From positions 1-64,000 of the forward strand of contig JAYTOX010000055.1 in the NCBI GenBank assembly GCA_043747595.1: a stretch of 64,000 bases of DNA, written 5' to 3'. The first letter of the stretch is position 1. Every line of letters starts with the position of its first letter. Origin of the DNA: JADKIH01 sp043747595 (GTDB taxonomy: Bacteria > Bacteroidota > Bacteroidia > AKYH767-A > 2013-40CM-41-45). Shown here one piece after another: positions 16,448 through 25,398 of the stretch. Both the position numbers and the translations under genes were made by a program. Under the pieces are notes generated by a model. The model did not search any database, had not been told where the DNA came from, and was given only the letters and a program-made list of their open reading frames with translations.

Positions 16448-17734
16448 TTATAAGGCACGATGTTCTTTATCAAGATCTAATTCTCGTAATTTTGGGAGCC
16501 ATAAAAAAGCTCCTGCTACTGAGAAGATGGCTATACCTCCACCTAATACAACAGATTGAATTAATCCGATAGCTTTTGCAGCGAAGCCCGATTCAAACGC
16601 ACCAATCTCATTGCTAGAACTAATAAACATTGTGCTAACGGAAGTAACTCTACCTCTCATTTCATCAGGAGTAAAATATTGAATGATAGTTGAACGAATA
16701 ACGACACTTACATTATCGAAACCACCACTAAGAGCAAGGATAATAAATGACAAATAGAAATTCTTGCTAAGTGCGAAGAAAATCATACAGAGTGAAAAGC
16801 CTGCAACACAAGTCATCAATTTCTTTCCTGCATTTTTTAGCGGCGGATACTTTGTCATATAAAGCGCCATGGTCACACTCCCAACAAAAGGAGCGGCTCT
16901 TAAAATCCCGAATCCCGTTTCGCCAACGTGTAATATTTCACTTGCAAAAACAGGCAACATCGCCGTAGCACCACCAAAAAGGACAGCGACGAGATCAAGT
17001 AACATTGCGCCAAAAATCATTTGATTGCTAAACACAAAACTCAAACCTTGCTTGATACTGGCTCTCATACTTTCGCCTTTCTCAAACGGCTGTGGAGGTT
17101 GTTGAGGAATTCTAATAATCTGAATCGTTCCAATCAACAATAATACGACTACAATAACATACACATTCATGGCTCCATAGGCTGCCAGTAACAATCCTCC
17201 GGCAGAAGAACCTAAAACAACGGCAATATGCCAAAAGGTAGAATTCCAAGCAGAAGAATTTGCATAAGCTTCTCTCGGAACGAGCTGTGTCATTAATGGA
17301 AATTGTGCCGGACTATAAAAACCTCGCAAGACGCCTACAACAAAAACAATTATGTAATACGGATAAACCTGAATTAATGATGCAGAATCTGTTCTCTGGT
17401 AATAGGTGAAATAAACAAGTGCCAAGCTTGCTATAAGTTGTATAATCATTACGATCATAACAATTCTTCTTCGATCGTTTCTATCAGACACATACCCGCC
17501 GTAAAGAGCTAAAGTAACAGCCGGAATAGCTTCGAAAAGTCCAAGAAGACCGAGCGAAAGATAATCGTGCGTCATCTGATACACTTCCCAACTGATAACC
17601 ACAAATTGAATTTGCAGAGCAAGAGTTAGCATAAACTTTGAGAAGATAAACCGACGGTAATCGATAAATCGAAAAGCTAAAAATGATTCCTTATTTTCAA
17701 TCAGTCTTCTAATCATTGATGTAAATAACGGCAA
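16448..17734 (-). CDS. MFS transporter, EntS/MFS_3-like
   Basis: 428 residues with 11-12 membrane helices. The signature loop between helices 2 and 3 reads GGYVSDRNDRRRIVM, matching the G-x-x-x-D-R-x-x-R-R motif of the major facilitator superfamily. Overall layout resembles the EntS-like group, often exporters of siderophores or drugs in other phyla, but the substrate cannot be predicted. A second in-frame ATG at residue 7 is possible. No adjacent biosynthesis genes suggest a cargo. Confidence 0.85.
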   Translation of the reverse strand: MPLFTSMIRRLIENKESFLAFRFIDYRRFIFSKFMLTLALQIQFVVISWEVYQMTHDYLSLGLLGLFEAIPAVTLALYGGYVSDRNDRRRIVMIVMIIQLIASLALVYFTYYQRTDSASLIQVYPYYIIVFVVGVLRGFYSPAQFPLMTQLVPREAYANSSAWNSTFWHIAVVLGSSAGGLLLAAYGAMNVYVIVVVLLLIGTIQIIRIPQQPPQPFEKGESMRASIKQGLSFVFSNQMIFGAMLLDLVAVLFGGATAMLPVFASEILHVGETGFGILRAAPFVGSVTMALYMTKYPPLKNAGKKLMTCVAGFSLCMIFFALSKNFYLSFIILALSGGFDNVSVVIRSTIIQYFTPDEMRGRVTSVSTMFISSSNEIGAFESGFAAKAIGLIQSVVLGGGIAIFSVAGAFLWLPKLRELDLDKEHRAL

Positions 17735-17812
17735 TGAAATTCATCACTTACAAAGCAGTAATGGCAACTTATAAACAACATTAACTTTACTTTTTATGTT
17801 CGAGGTTTCCGA

Positions 17813-19705
17813 CTATGAAATTTGCTCAGATAATTCCAACCAACGGCCAGACTTAATCTCAATTTCCGCTAATACTTCTTCCATCCGTTTTGCCCACTTC
17901 GAAAGTTTAGTATGGTCTGTTTCACCACCACTCAAAGCAGCTGTAAGAATTTCCTTTTCAACTTCAAGAGTACCTATTTCCTTTTCCAATGTTTCGAATT
18001 CAAATTTTTCTTTGAACGAGATTTTCTTCTTAACAGGAATTGCTTTAATCTCTACATCCGCTTTAGCTTGAACTTGCTTAGCTTTTTGTTTCGTTTCCGA
18101 TTTCTCTTTTTCATCGAGCATGATCCGATATTCTGAATAGCGACCATTGAAGTCTTTAACATTCCCTTCTCCATCAAAAATAAAAAGGTGATCTACTAGC
18201 TTATCCATAAAATACCGATCGTGAGAAACGACTAAGAGACAGCCGGTATAATTCAAGAGAAACTCTTCAAGAATTCCGAGCGTTAAAAGATCGAGATCGT
18301 TGGTAGGCTCATCGAGAATTAAAAAGTTAGGATTTTTTATTAAGACAGTCAATAAATGCAGTCTGCGTTTTTCTCCACCACTAAGTTTACTCACATACGT
18401 ATATTGCATTTCCGGCGGAAACTGAAAGAGCTGAAGAAATTGACTGGCATTTACTTTTGATCCGTCGCTCATTTGAATTACATCAGCAAAATCTTTTACG
18501 ACTTCAATTACACGTTTGTCTTCTTTTAATTCCAACCCACTCTGATTGTAATATCCGAACACAATTGTTTCCCCAACATTTATTTTTCCTGAATCGGGCA
18601 ATTCATCGCCAATAAGCATATTTAAAAAGGTCGATTTACCGGCACCATTTTTACCAACAATACCAATGCGCTCTCCGGTACGAAAGGTATAATCAAATCC
18701 GGTAAGAATTTTTAGATCGTCATACGCTTTGTAAATTTTTTTCAACTCGATAACCTTCCCTCCGATTCGATTCATTTTCACATCGAGCTCCATCTTACCT
18801 TCTTTTTTCTTTCCTGCCGCTTTATCTTTCAGCTCATAAAAAGAATCGATACGAGCTTTCGATTTCGTACCACGTGCTTTTGGCATTCTGCGCATCCATT
18901 CCAATTCGGTGCGCATAATGTTTCTTGCCTTATCGCGTTCACGAGTTTCATTAAATTCTCGTTCATCTTTCTTCTCTAAAAAATAAGAATAATTTCCTTC
19001 ATACGTATAAACGTTACCGTTTTCTAATTCAATAATTTTATCGGTAATGTTTTCGAGAAAATAACGGTCGTGAGTTACAAGTATAAGTGATAATTGCGAG
19101 CGAGTAAGAAACTCTTCCAGCCATTCAACCATTTCTACGTCGAGGTGATTGGTAGGCTCATCCATTAATAAAATATCTGCCGGATCAATTAACGCTTTCG
19201 CTAAAGCAATTCGCTTTTTTTGTCCACCCGATAATTGACGAATCTGCTGATCTAAATTATGAATATTCAATTTAGATAATACCTGTCGTACACGCACTTC
19301 GTAGTCCCACGCATTTGCATCATCGATCAACATCGACAAACGTTCCAATTCTTTTTGCGTTTCAGGTGAATGATGTAATGCATCGCGTTCAACCATCAGT
19401 TCATATTCACGCATTAACTGCACAGAAGGATTTTTAGCATCGAAAATAGTATCCAACACCGTTCTCTCGGGATCCATATATGGATCTTGTTCGAGAAATT
19501 CTACATTCAGATCTTTACGAAAAGTAACTTGGCCGGAATCGGGTGTTTCTTTCCCTGCAAGTATTTTCATTAAAGTACTTTTGCCGGCACCATTCCGAGC
19601 AATCAACGCTACTTTTTCGCCTTTTGAAATTCCGAAACTAATAGAATCAAATAGAATTTTATCTCCATACGATTTGGACAAGTTTTCTATAGAGAGTAAA
19701 TTCAT
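17813..19705 (-). CDS. ABC-F family ATPase, Uup-like
   Basis: 630 residues, no membrane segments. Two ABC domains are present: Walker A GRNGAGKST-type near residue 38 and GKNGAGKST near 345, signatures LSGGQKKRIAL and LSGGEKRRLHL, Walker B LLMDEPTNHLD and LILDEPTNDLD. The linker between them is charged (RMPKARGTKSKAR), and the C-terminal ~100 residues form the lysine/glutamate-rich coiled coil typical of Uup. ABC-F proteins bind the ribosome (E site) or act on DNA/ribosome-related stress. A transporter role is not expected. Confidence 0.9.
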   Translation of the reverse strand: MNLLSIENLSKSYGDKILFDSISFGISKGEKVALIARNGAGKSTLMKILAGKETPDSGQVTFRKDLNVEFLEQDPYMDPERTVLDTIFDAKNPSVQLMREYELMVERDALHHSPETQKELERLSMLIDDANAWDYEVRVRQVLSKLNIHNLDQQIRQLSGGQKKRIALAKALIDPADILLMDEPTNHLDVEMVEWLEEFLTRSQLSLILVTHDRYFLENITDKIIELENGNVYTYEGNYSYFLEKKDEREFNETRERDKARNIMRTELEWMRRMPKARGTKSKARIDSFYELKDKAAGKKKEGKMELDVKMNRIGGKVIELKKIYKAYDDLKILTGFDYTFRTGERIGIVGKNGAGKSTFLNMLIGDELPDSGKINVGETIVFGYYNQSGLELKEDKRVIEVVKDFADVIQMSDGSKVNASQFLQLFQFPPEMQYTYVSKLSGGEKRRLHLLTVLIKNPNFLILDEPTNDLDLLTLGILEEFLLNYTGCLLVVSHDRYFMDKLVDHLFIFDGEGNVKDFNGRYSEYRIMLDEKEKSETKQKAKQVQAKADVEIKAIPVKKKISFKEKFEFETLEKEIGTLEVEKEILTAALSGGETDHTKLSKWAKRMEEVLAEIEIKSGRWLELSEQIS

Positions 19706-19739
19706 TTTATTATTATAAATATTTTAATGAACAAGGACT

Positions 19740-20053
19740 GATTAATGAAGAATTAATAACTAATAATTAAGAATTAAGAATTAAGAATTGAGAATGAATA
19801 ATTAGTAATGAATAATTGGCAATGGAGAATGAGTAATGAATAGTTGGTTATGGATCATTAGTAATTGATAATGAATAATTGGTAATGAATAATTGGTAAT
19901 GAATAATTGATAATAAATAATTGGTAATGAATAATTGGTAATGAATATTTTGGAATTAATAATTAGGAATAAATAATTAGGAAATGATTATTTGAAATAT
20001 GATTGTCTTATTAAGACAATATTACTCATTATTCATTTCTCATTATTCATTTA
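19740..20053. repeat. AT-rich short tandem repeats with an inverted flank, gene-free
   Basis: A 350-bp gap. It opens with AATTAAG-type 7-mers (about 19765-19790), then a 14-bp unit AATGAATAATTGGT repeated with small changes (clearest at about 19869-19947). At 20021-20053 the motif appears inverted (ATTACTCATTATTCATT...), so the region can fold on itself. A perfect hairpin ATTGTCTTA-T-TAAGACAAT lies at 20002-20020. No open frame or known element was recognised. Confidence 0.85.
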
Positions 20054-20058
20054 TAAAA

Positions 20059-20595
20059 TCAGCTTCCTTTCTCGCCTACAAATTGATCGGTAGAATGTTT
20101 AAATAAAACATTGAATGTTGTAAGTGAACCATAACAACGAGTAATGTATTGCTGCATATTAATTTTATCGTCTTCTGTTAATTTATCATGACTGTTTACG
20201 CGTTGTTCTAAAACACGAAGTCGATCGCGGAGCATAATTATTTTTCCAAAAAACGCTTCGATCGGAATTTCTTTCGATTTTAATGAAGTATCGCCTGGCT
20301 TTAAAATCATCACGCCGCCTTTCCATTTTTGTCCGATGTCTACTCGCTCTTGCAAGTCAGAATATTTTCTGAGTGTATTAACCAAAAGCGATTCTATATC
20401 GGCCAAACTTACTAAGTCGTTATCGGCATCGTTGGCATCAATGATTTCAAATTGATCGTATGTACGTTCAATTTCACGCATGCCATGTTGCATAAACGTA
20501 ATTACATAGTCTTCAGGCTTAATCTGAACAATAACACCTTCACCCAATTGCGGATGACGAACACGAGAACCGATTCCCAATGATATTTTTTGCAT
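20059..20595 (-). CDS. Conserved hypothetical protein with N-terminal SH3-like (GxRVxHxxxGEGVI) domain
   Basis: 178 residues, cytoplasmic. The first ~55 residues (IGSRVRHPQLGEGVIVQIK ... YVITFMQHGMREI) have the G-x-x-V-x-H-x-x-x-G-x-G-x-V pattern of small beta-barrel modules found in CarD-like, DUF3553 and UvrD C-terminal domains, which bind protein or nucleic acid. The remainder is helical (about residues 70-170) with no known motif. I recognise it only as a conserved Bacteroidota hypothetical. It is isolated between two gene-free gaps. Confidence 0.75.
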   Translation of the reverse strand: MQKISLGIGSRVRHPQLGEGVIVQIKPEDYVITFMQHGMREIERTYDQFEIIDANDADNDLVSLADIESLLVNTLRKYSDLQERVDIGQKWKGGVMILKPGDTSLKSKEIPIEAFFGKIIMLRDRLRVLEQRVNSHDKLTEDDKINMQQYITRCYGSLTTFNVLFKHSTDQFVGEKGS

Positions 20596-20916
20596 AAAAA
20601 TTACCCTTTAATTTAGAATGCGAAGATAAAAAACCTTTTGAAGGGAATCTAACTCAATCTGCATCCTATTATCCAAATGCACCAATCCTTCGCTCGAGAA
20701 AAATGAATTCGCTACTTCGGGTATAAAACCTTAAAAGCTAGCCAATGCCATTCCAACAGACATACTTAAAATCGATTTTACTGCTCATATTTCTTCATAT
20801 TTCTTAATGTCTCTTAAAATATGTCATATCATCGTCACCAATTTTAAGTCGCAAAATATTACTGATGTTCATGCGTTTTCTCTAGTGAGTTTTTGTGTTC
20901 AATTTTCGTGTGGTTT
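20596..20916. other. Gene-free stretch upstream of an orphan terminator
   Basis: I find no convincing reading frame, promoter box or known RNA here. Small open frames near 20807 lack a plausible N-terminus or composition. Because a strong plus-strand terminator follows at 20917, this stretch may specify a small untranslated RNA or be the remains of a lost gene. Confidence 0.4.
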
Positions 20917-20948
20917 GGCCGTCGGTTTGAAAGCCGACGGCCTTTTTT
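20917..20948 (+). terminator. Strong rho-independent terminator with no obvious gene before it
   Basis: GGCCGTCGG (20917-20925) and CCGACGGCC (20934-20942) form a perfect 9-bp GC-rich stem with an 8-nt loop, followed by TTTTTTA. The T tract is only on the plus strand, so it ends rightward transcription. No plus-strand gene lies within the preceding 4.4 kb. Confidence 0.9.
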
Positions 20949-21084
20949 ATATCATTTTTTTGCCTGTATTAATCCAACGCAAAATTGAATTCTACTCAAC
21001 TATTTTCAATTTTGTACTACTAAATGAACTAACAGCGATATCACTTCAATAGAATTTGTTTTCTTTGTCTTAAATATTCAAACT

Positions 21085-22806
21085 ATGAATTTCAACCGTT
21101 TGCTCTTAACATCATTACTTGTCTTTTCAGAATTCATTACCTATGGACAGAATTATCCGAAAAACTATTTTCACTGGCCATTAGATACACCTGTAACTAT
21201 TATTGGAACTTTTGGCGAGATAAGAGATAATCATTTTCATTCGGGAATTGATTTGAGCACACAAGAGATGGAAGGTCGTCCGGTTACTGCTGCTGCAGAA
21301 GGATATATTTCGCGGATTAAAGTTGCCGACGATGGATTTGGAAAAGCACTATACATTACTCATCCAAACGGCTTTGTAACGGTTTACGGACATCTTCAAA
21401 AATTTACTGCACCGGTAAATGAATACATTAGGAAGTTGCAATACGAAAAGCAAATTTTTGAAGTAGATATTAATTTAAAGCCGAAAGATTTTGTAGTCAA
21501 GCAAGATGAAGTGATTGCTTATAGCGGACAAACCGGAGGTGCACAAGGGCCACATGTACATTTTGAAATTCGCGATGAAAAAACGGAAGAGCCGCTAAAC
21601 CCGTTGCTGTTTGGACTAAAAGCCTTCGATGGAATTTCGCCGGAAATAAAATACATTCGAATATATCCCACTCCAGAAGCAGGCATTGTAAACTTTACTG
21701 ACTCATCTGTCTTATACGAGATTCAATCGTCGGATGGAATTTTAATGTTGAATGCACTAGACAATCCTGTTGTTTACGGCTATATAAGTTTTGGAGTAGG
21801 AACAATCGATCACATTGATAATTCAACAGGAGAATTAGGTATTTATTCAGCCGAATTATCGGTCGATAACAAACCTGTTTACAGTTGGCAGTACGATCGA
21901 TTTAATTTCAGCGATACAAAACAAGCTAATGCGCATATTGATTACACTAGTTATATCCGCGACAGAAATACGATTGAACGATTTTACAAATTGCCCGGCA
22001 ATCATTTAACTATTTATGGCGATCCACTTCAGTTAGGCACACAATATTTTGTAGAAGACGGACAGCACGATATTAAAATAGTAGTAAAAGATTTTAGCGG
22101 AAATAAATCGCAAATAGAATTTATTGTTCAAGTAAATACAGGGTTAAACAGTAAACCATACCAATCACATCCACAAGATGCGGTTTTGGTTACCAATGAA
22201 AAAGGAATAGCTATTCACAAATCGAATATTGATGTTGCTATTCCGACCGAAGCTGTTTACGAAGATTTTTATTATAGCGATCAAGAGATGAAAAGTCCGC
22301 AATATTTATCGAGCACCTATCGCATTGGCAGTTGGTATGAGCCATTAAATATGCCAATAAGTGTAGGAATAAAACCGGAAAAAGAAATTGCAGATTCCTT
22401 AAAATCGAAAGTGATTGTTGCCGAAGTTCAGCGTTATGGAAAGATGAAAGGCCGTGGCGGAGTTTGGATTGGGAAAATGGTAAGTGCGCAAGTATCAACA
22501 TTTGGAGATTATACGTTGGTGTTGGATACGATTGCACCTGAGATTGAAAAACTATATGTACCGGCCGATTTAAATTCGTACCGAGGCGGCGTCATTCAAT
22601 TTAAAGTGACAGATAATTTATCGGCTATTAAATCGTACACCGGCAAAGTAGATGGAAAGTGGATGTTGTTTGAATACGACAAGAAGAGCGATGAGTTAAG
22701 CTGCGATGTCAGTTCGATGGCGGTGAATAAGGAGCACAAAGTGGAATTGACAGTAAGTGATGAGCGCAACAATGTGAGAAAGTACGAATATGTGTTTTAT
22801 TATTGA
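21085..22806 (+). CDS. M23-family metallopeptidase (LytM-type), secreted
   Basis: 573 residues with a signal peptide ending near residue 21 (FITYGQ). The LytM/M23 domain occupies residues ~30-180. Zinc-binding and catalytic residues are H52-x3-D56 (FHSGIDL), H103 (YGHLQ) and H157-x-H159 (GPHVHFEI). Family members cut peptidoglycan cross-bridges or, when inactive, activate amidases; all key residues are present, so it is probably active. The C-terminal ~390 residues are beta-rich with Ig-like segments (e.g. VVKDFSGNKSQIEFIVQV; KYEYVFYY at the end). Monocistronic. Confidence 0.92.
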   Translation: MNFNRLLLTSLLVFSEFITYGQNYPKNYFHWPLDTPVTIIGTFGEIRDNHFHSGIDLSTQEMEGRPVTAAAEGYISRIKVADDGFGKALYITHPNGFVTVYGHLQKFTAPVNEYIRKLQYEKQIFEVDINLKPKDFVVKQDEVIAYSGQTGGAQGPHVHFEIRDEKTEEPLNPLLFGLKAFDGISPEIKYIRIYPTPEAGIVNFTDSSVLYEIQSSDGILMLNALDNPVVYGYISFGVGTIDHIDNSTGELGIYSAELSVDNKPVYSWQYDRFNFSDTKQANAHIDYTSYIRDRNTIERFYKLPGNHLTIYGDPLQLGTQYFVEDGQHDIKIVVKDFSGNKSQIEFIVQVNTGLNSKPYQSHPQDAVLVTNEKGIAIHKSNIDVAIPTEAVYEDFYYSDQEMKSPQYLSSTYRIGSWYEPLNMPISVGIKPEKEIADSLKSKVIVAEVQRYGKMKGRGGVWIGKMVSAQVSTFGDYTLVLDTIAPEIEKLYVPADLNSYRGGVIQFKVTDNLSAIKSYTGKVDGKWMLFEYDKKSDELSCDVSSMAVNKEHKVELTVSDERNNVRKYEYVFYY

Positions 22807-22913
22807 AAAGGAGTAAAACCAAAAAAAGAGGAAATAAAGCAGTAGATTAGGTAGAGTGAGCGTATAAATAATGTATATCACTGATATCAATGTATTTAAA
22901 AAGGCAGTTTTTA

Positions 22914-22944
22914 TTTGCAGAAAAAAGACAACTTTCTATCTTTG
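22914..22944 (+). promoter_or_regulatory. Bacteroidota-type promoter of the tRNA cluster
   Basis: TTTG at 22914-22917 and TATCTTTG at 22937-22944 are exactly 19 nt apart, a perfect match to the TTTG-N19-TAnnTTTG consensus of the primary sigma factor in this phylum. Transcription would begin near 22951, some 9 nt before the first tRNA. Confidence 0.8.
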
Positions 22945-22959
22945 CGACCCTTACAATAA

Positions 22960-23046
22960 GGTGAGGTGCCTGAGTGGCCGAAAGGAACAGTTTGCTAAAC
23001 TGTCGTACGGGAAACCGTACCGAGGGTTCGAATCCCTCCCTCACCG
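22960..23046 (+). tRNA. tRNA-Ser (anticodon GCT)
   Basis: 87 nt with a 7-bp acceptor stem GGTGAGG/CCTCACC, discriminator G at 23046, anticodon stem ACAGT/ACTGT around loop TTGCTAA, and a long variable arm (CGTACGG...CCGTACCG) typical of class II tRNA-Ser. The T arm is GAGGG-TTCGAAT-CCCTC. CCA is not encoded. It decodes AGC/AGU. Confidence 0.97.
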
Positions 23047-23105
23047 CACGTATCTTTTGGAGGAAACAGATTAGAAATAAGGATTTCTAACAAATAATAT
23101 TTATT

Positions 23106-23180
23106 CGGGGTGTAGCGTAGTCCGGTTATCGCGTATGGTTTGGGACCATAAGGTCGCAGGTTCGAATCCTGCCACCCCGA
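23106..23180 (+). tRNA. tRNA-Pro (anticodon TGG)
   Basis: 75 nt. Acceptor stem CGGGGTG/CACCCCG with discriminator A, anticodon stem TATGG/CCATA around TTTGGGA (anticodon TGG), and T arm with GGTTCGAATCC. CCA is not encoded. Lies 59 bp after tRNA-Ser and probably shares its transcript. Confidence 0.97.
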
Positions 23181-23281
23181 CAATTAGAGTGTAAGAGTAA
23201 GTGTTAGAGTAAGTAGTTTAAAGTAGCTTTTTGGCAAGATCACACTAACACACTCAAAGTTCACACTCCAACTAACCTTCA

Positions 23282-23355
23282 GATTCCGTAGCTCAATTGG
23301 ATAGAGCAACTGCCTTCTAAGCAGTAGGTTGTGGGTTCGATCCCCGCCGGGATCA
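23282..23355 (+). tRNA. tRNA-Arg (anticodon TCT)
   Basis: 74 nt. Acceptor GATTCCG/CGGGATC contains one G-U pair. The anticodon stem ACTGC/GCAGT encloses CTTCTAA (anticodon TCT, reading AGA/AGG). T arm GTGGG-TTCGATC-CCCGC. CCA is not encoded. It is the third and last tRNA of the cluster. Confidence 0.96.
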
Positions 23356-23439
23356 CTTAATTTTCAGACACTTACAAGGTTTTCAAAGTTAACTTTTTAG
23401 GGGTGTGCATACAATTTGCATACAGATTATAGTTATTTC

Positions 23440-24108
23440 TTATTCTTCTGAATTAAATTTTTTCCAACTATTAATGTCATCAAAATCGAAATTACTTGGT
23501 AGCCCTTCCGCCCAAAATTGAAGATTGTTTGGGTGAGCCACTAGCGCTTTATTTTTCCAAAGCGGGACATTGTAAAGTGCACAAAGTGCTACACTCTGCT
23601 CATAACTGCTAGCAAATTGAGTAGATTTTAAATATGAAAGAGGATATGTCATGAAATTAATTTGAGGGTCAATAAAGAGTTTAGCACTATATTTCTTTTT
23701 GTTACTTGTGTAAATATTTATAAAAAGTTCAGGCAACAAATAGTGATCAAAAGCTGATTCGATTTGTTCAAACTTTACTTCCCTCTTAGCTAATGAAATT
23801 GTCAAAACATCACTTTGCATGAGCTTTCTATTAGGCTCAAAAGGGATATCAATCAATTCAGTTTGATGTTTGGGAGATACGCCTACTGCTAAAGAATACT
23901 TGGATAGAGTCACAGGTGTAATAGAATTATTGCAAATTGAAACTTTAAAATCCTCGAAATTTTTTTCAATTGAAGCAATTAAAATAACTTCAACTTTACT
24001 CTCTCTTCTATATTTATTTACTGCTAAAATTGCTAAGAGAGTTGATAATACTGACCCCCATAATGAGAGAATTAGTTGAAATGAAATGAATGAAAGAATT
24101 TTAATCAT
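23440..24108 (-). CDS. Hypothetical membrane-anchored protein next to tRNA-Arg
   Basis: 222 residues. One N-terminal membrane segment (~7-30, ILSLWGSVLSTLLAILAV) is followed by a soluble domain with beta-type strands (KVEVILIASIEKNFEDFKVSICNNS... ITPVTLSKYSLAVGV) that could be Ig-like. No known family was recognised. It stands alone between the tRNA cluster and a repeat-rich gap, is AT-rich, and reads towards the tRNAs. Such a position is typical of cargo left by integration at a tRNA gene, but no integrase is present. Confidence 0.55.
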   Translation of the reverse strand: MIKILSFISFQLILSLWGSVLSTLLAILAVNKYRRESKVEVILIASIEKNFEDFKVSICNNSITPVTLSKYSLAVGVSPKHQTELIDIPFEPNRKLMQSDVLTISLAKREVKFEQIESAFDHYLLPELFINIYTSNKKKYSAKLFIDPQINFMTYPLSYLKSTQFASSYEQSVALCALYNVPLWKNKALVAHPNNLQFWAEGLPSNFDFDDINSWKKFNSEE

Positions 24109-24230
24109 ATTTCAGCTAAAAAGAATTTTCTTTGGCACCTAAAATACATTAAAGCGTAACAATATCAAAATAATGTTAACCAAAATACCTGATAAAATTA
24201 AAACTTTTCGAGTTAAATTTAAATCAATTC

Positions 24231-24548
24231 TCCGCTTCGACTGAAATTCTTCCGTTGCTTTAAAAGCAGAATAGATTCAATCTTTTACAAAACCTTTAAA
24301 TCCCGCCGCGGACATTCGTCCGCAATTAATAGCTAACGCTTTTCTTTTCTCGATCGTCGAATTACGACCGTCGATTTTCAAATTACGATTCCGCTTCGAC
24401 GGACATTCGTCCGTTGTATTAAAAGCTCGAACAATTCAATCTTTTACAAAATTTGTAAATCCCGCCGCGGACATTCGTCCGCAATTAATAGCTCAACGCA
24501 TTTCTATTCTCGATCGTCGAATTACAACTCTCGATTTACAATAGTAGA
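24231..24548. repeat. Tandem 159-bp duplication carrying GC-rich palindromes
   Basis: Two diverged copies start at 24231 and 24390 (both TCCGCTTCGA). Each includes the hairpin GCGGACATTCGTCCGC (24308-24323 and 24467-24482, exactly 159 bp apart) and a CTCGATCGTCGAATTAC segment. A related palindrome CGGACATTCGTCCG occurs at 24400-24413. The whole 597-bp gap 24109-24705 has no gene; after the duplication it continues with degenerate CGAATTACGAATTAC-type sequence up to the response-regulator stop. Confidence 0.9.
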
Positions 24549-24705
24549 GCGGAATGACGTTCGGAATTAATAGTCATTCTTCAAAAAAGTAGCATCCGCC
24601 TCTCTGAACATTCCGCTCAGCCCCAGGTTTATTCTCGATCGTCAAATTACGAATTACCACCTTCAACTTTCGAATCTCAAATTACGAATTACAAATTACT
24701 ACCTT

Positions 24706-25398
24706 CTACGCTTTGAATATTTTTAAAAATGCTTCTTCGTAGTTTCCTCCTATCGGAATTTCTTTATCGGCTATATAAATAATTTTATTCCTTACCTGAG
24801 AAATTCGTTTCAATGGAATAATAAACGAACGATGCACGCGAACAAAATCGATCGAAGGTAATTTTTCTGTCATTGCTTTCATCGTCATTCGTGCAACGAT
24901 AATTTTTTCATTGTCTAAATAAATTTTTAAATAATCATCCAAACTTTCAATCAAAACTATATCAGCCAGATTTACTTTAATCAAACTATAATCGGCTCTG
25001 ATGTATAATGATTGAGGAATAGTTCCCGGCAGCTGTCGGCTATACGAATAATAATCGGCGGCCTTCTTCGTAGCTTGTTCAAACCTTTCCAACGTAAAGG
25101 GCTTCAATAAATAATCAATCGCACTCAAATTAAATCCTTCAACCGCATATTCACTATGAGCCGTGGTAAAAATTACCATCGTATCTTGTTCAAGCGATTT
25201 ATAAAAATCAATTCCACTGATCGTCGGCATATTAATATCCAAAAAAATTAAATCGACCGGAAATTTCTTTAAATATTTCAGCGCTTCTTTCGGTGAAGTA
25301 AACGTTTTTTCAAGCTCAATGCTTTCTGAATTCAAGCAGAAATTTTCTATCACCTTTAATGCAGGTGGCTCATCGTCTATAGCAATTGCTTTTATCAT
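24706..25398 (-). CDS. LytTR-family response regulator
   Basis: 230 residues. The receiver domain (1-~120) has the acidic pocket D8-D9, phospho-acceptor D54 (LIFLDINMP), T-T and K (DYLLKPF). A LytTR DNA-binding domain (about 128-230) contains ADIVLIESLDDYLKIYL and VRVHRSFIIPLKRI. It would be phosphorylated by the kinase encoded just upstream (4-bp overlap) and bind promoters as a dimer. The target is unknown; the porin gene next door is a natural candidate. Confidence 0.93.
   Translation of the reverse strand: MIKAIAIDDEPPALKVIENFCLNSESIELEKTFTSPKEALKYLKKFPVDLIFLDINMPTISGIDFYKSLEQDTMVIFTTAHSEYAVEGFNLSAIDYLLKPFTLERFEQATKKAADYYSYSRQLPGTIPQSLYIRADYSLIKVNLADIVLIESLDDYLKIYLDNEKIIVARMTMKAMTEKLPSIDFVRVHRSFIIPLKRISQVRNKIIYIADKEIPIGGNYEEAFLKIFKA

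Noticed and set aside
22847..23183. Short reading frames over the tRNA genes on both strands
   Set aside because: They run through complete tRNA structures and have no signal or family resemblance.
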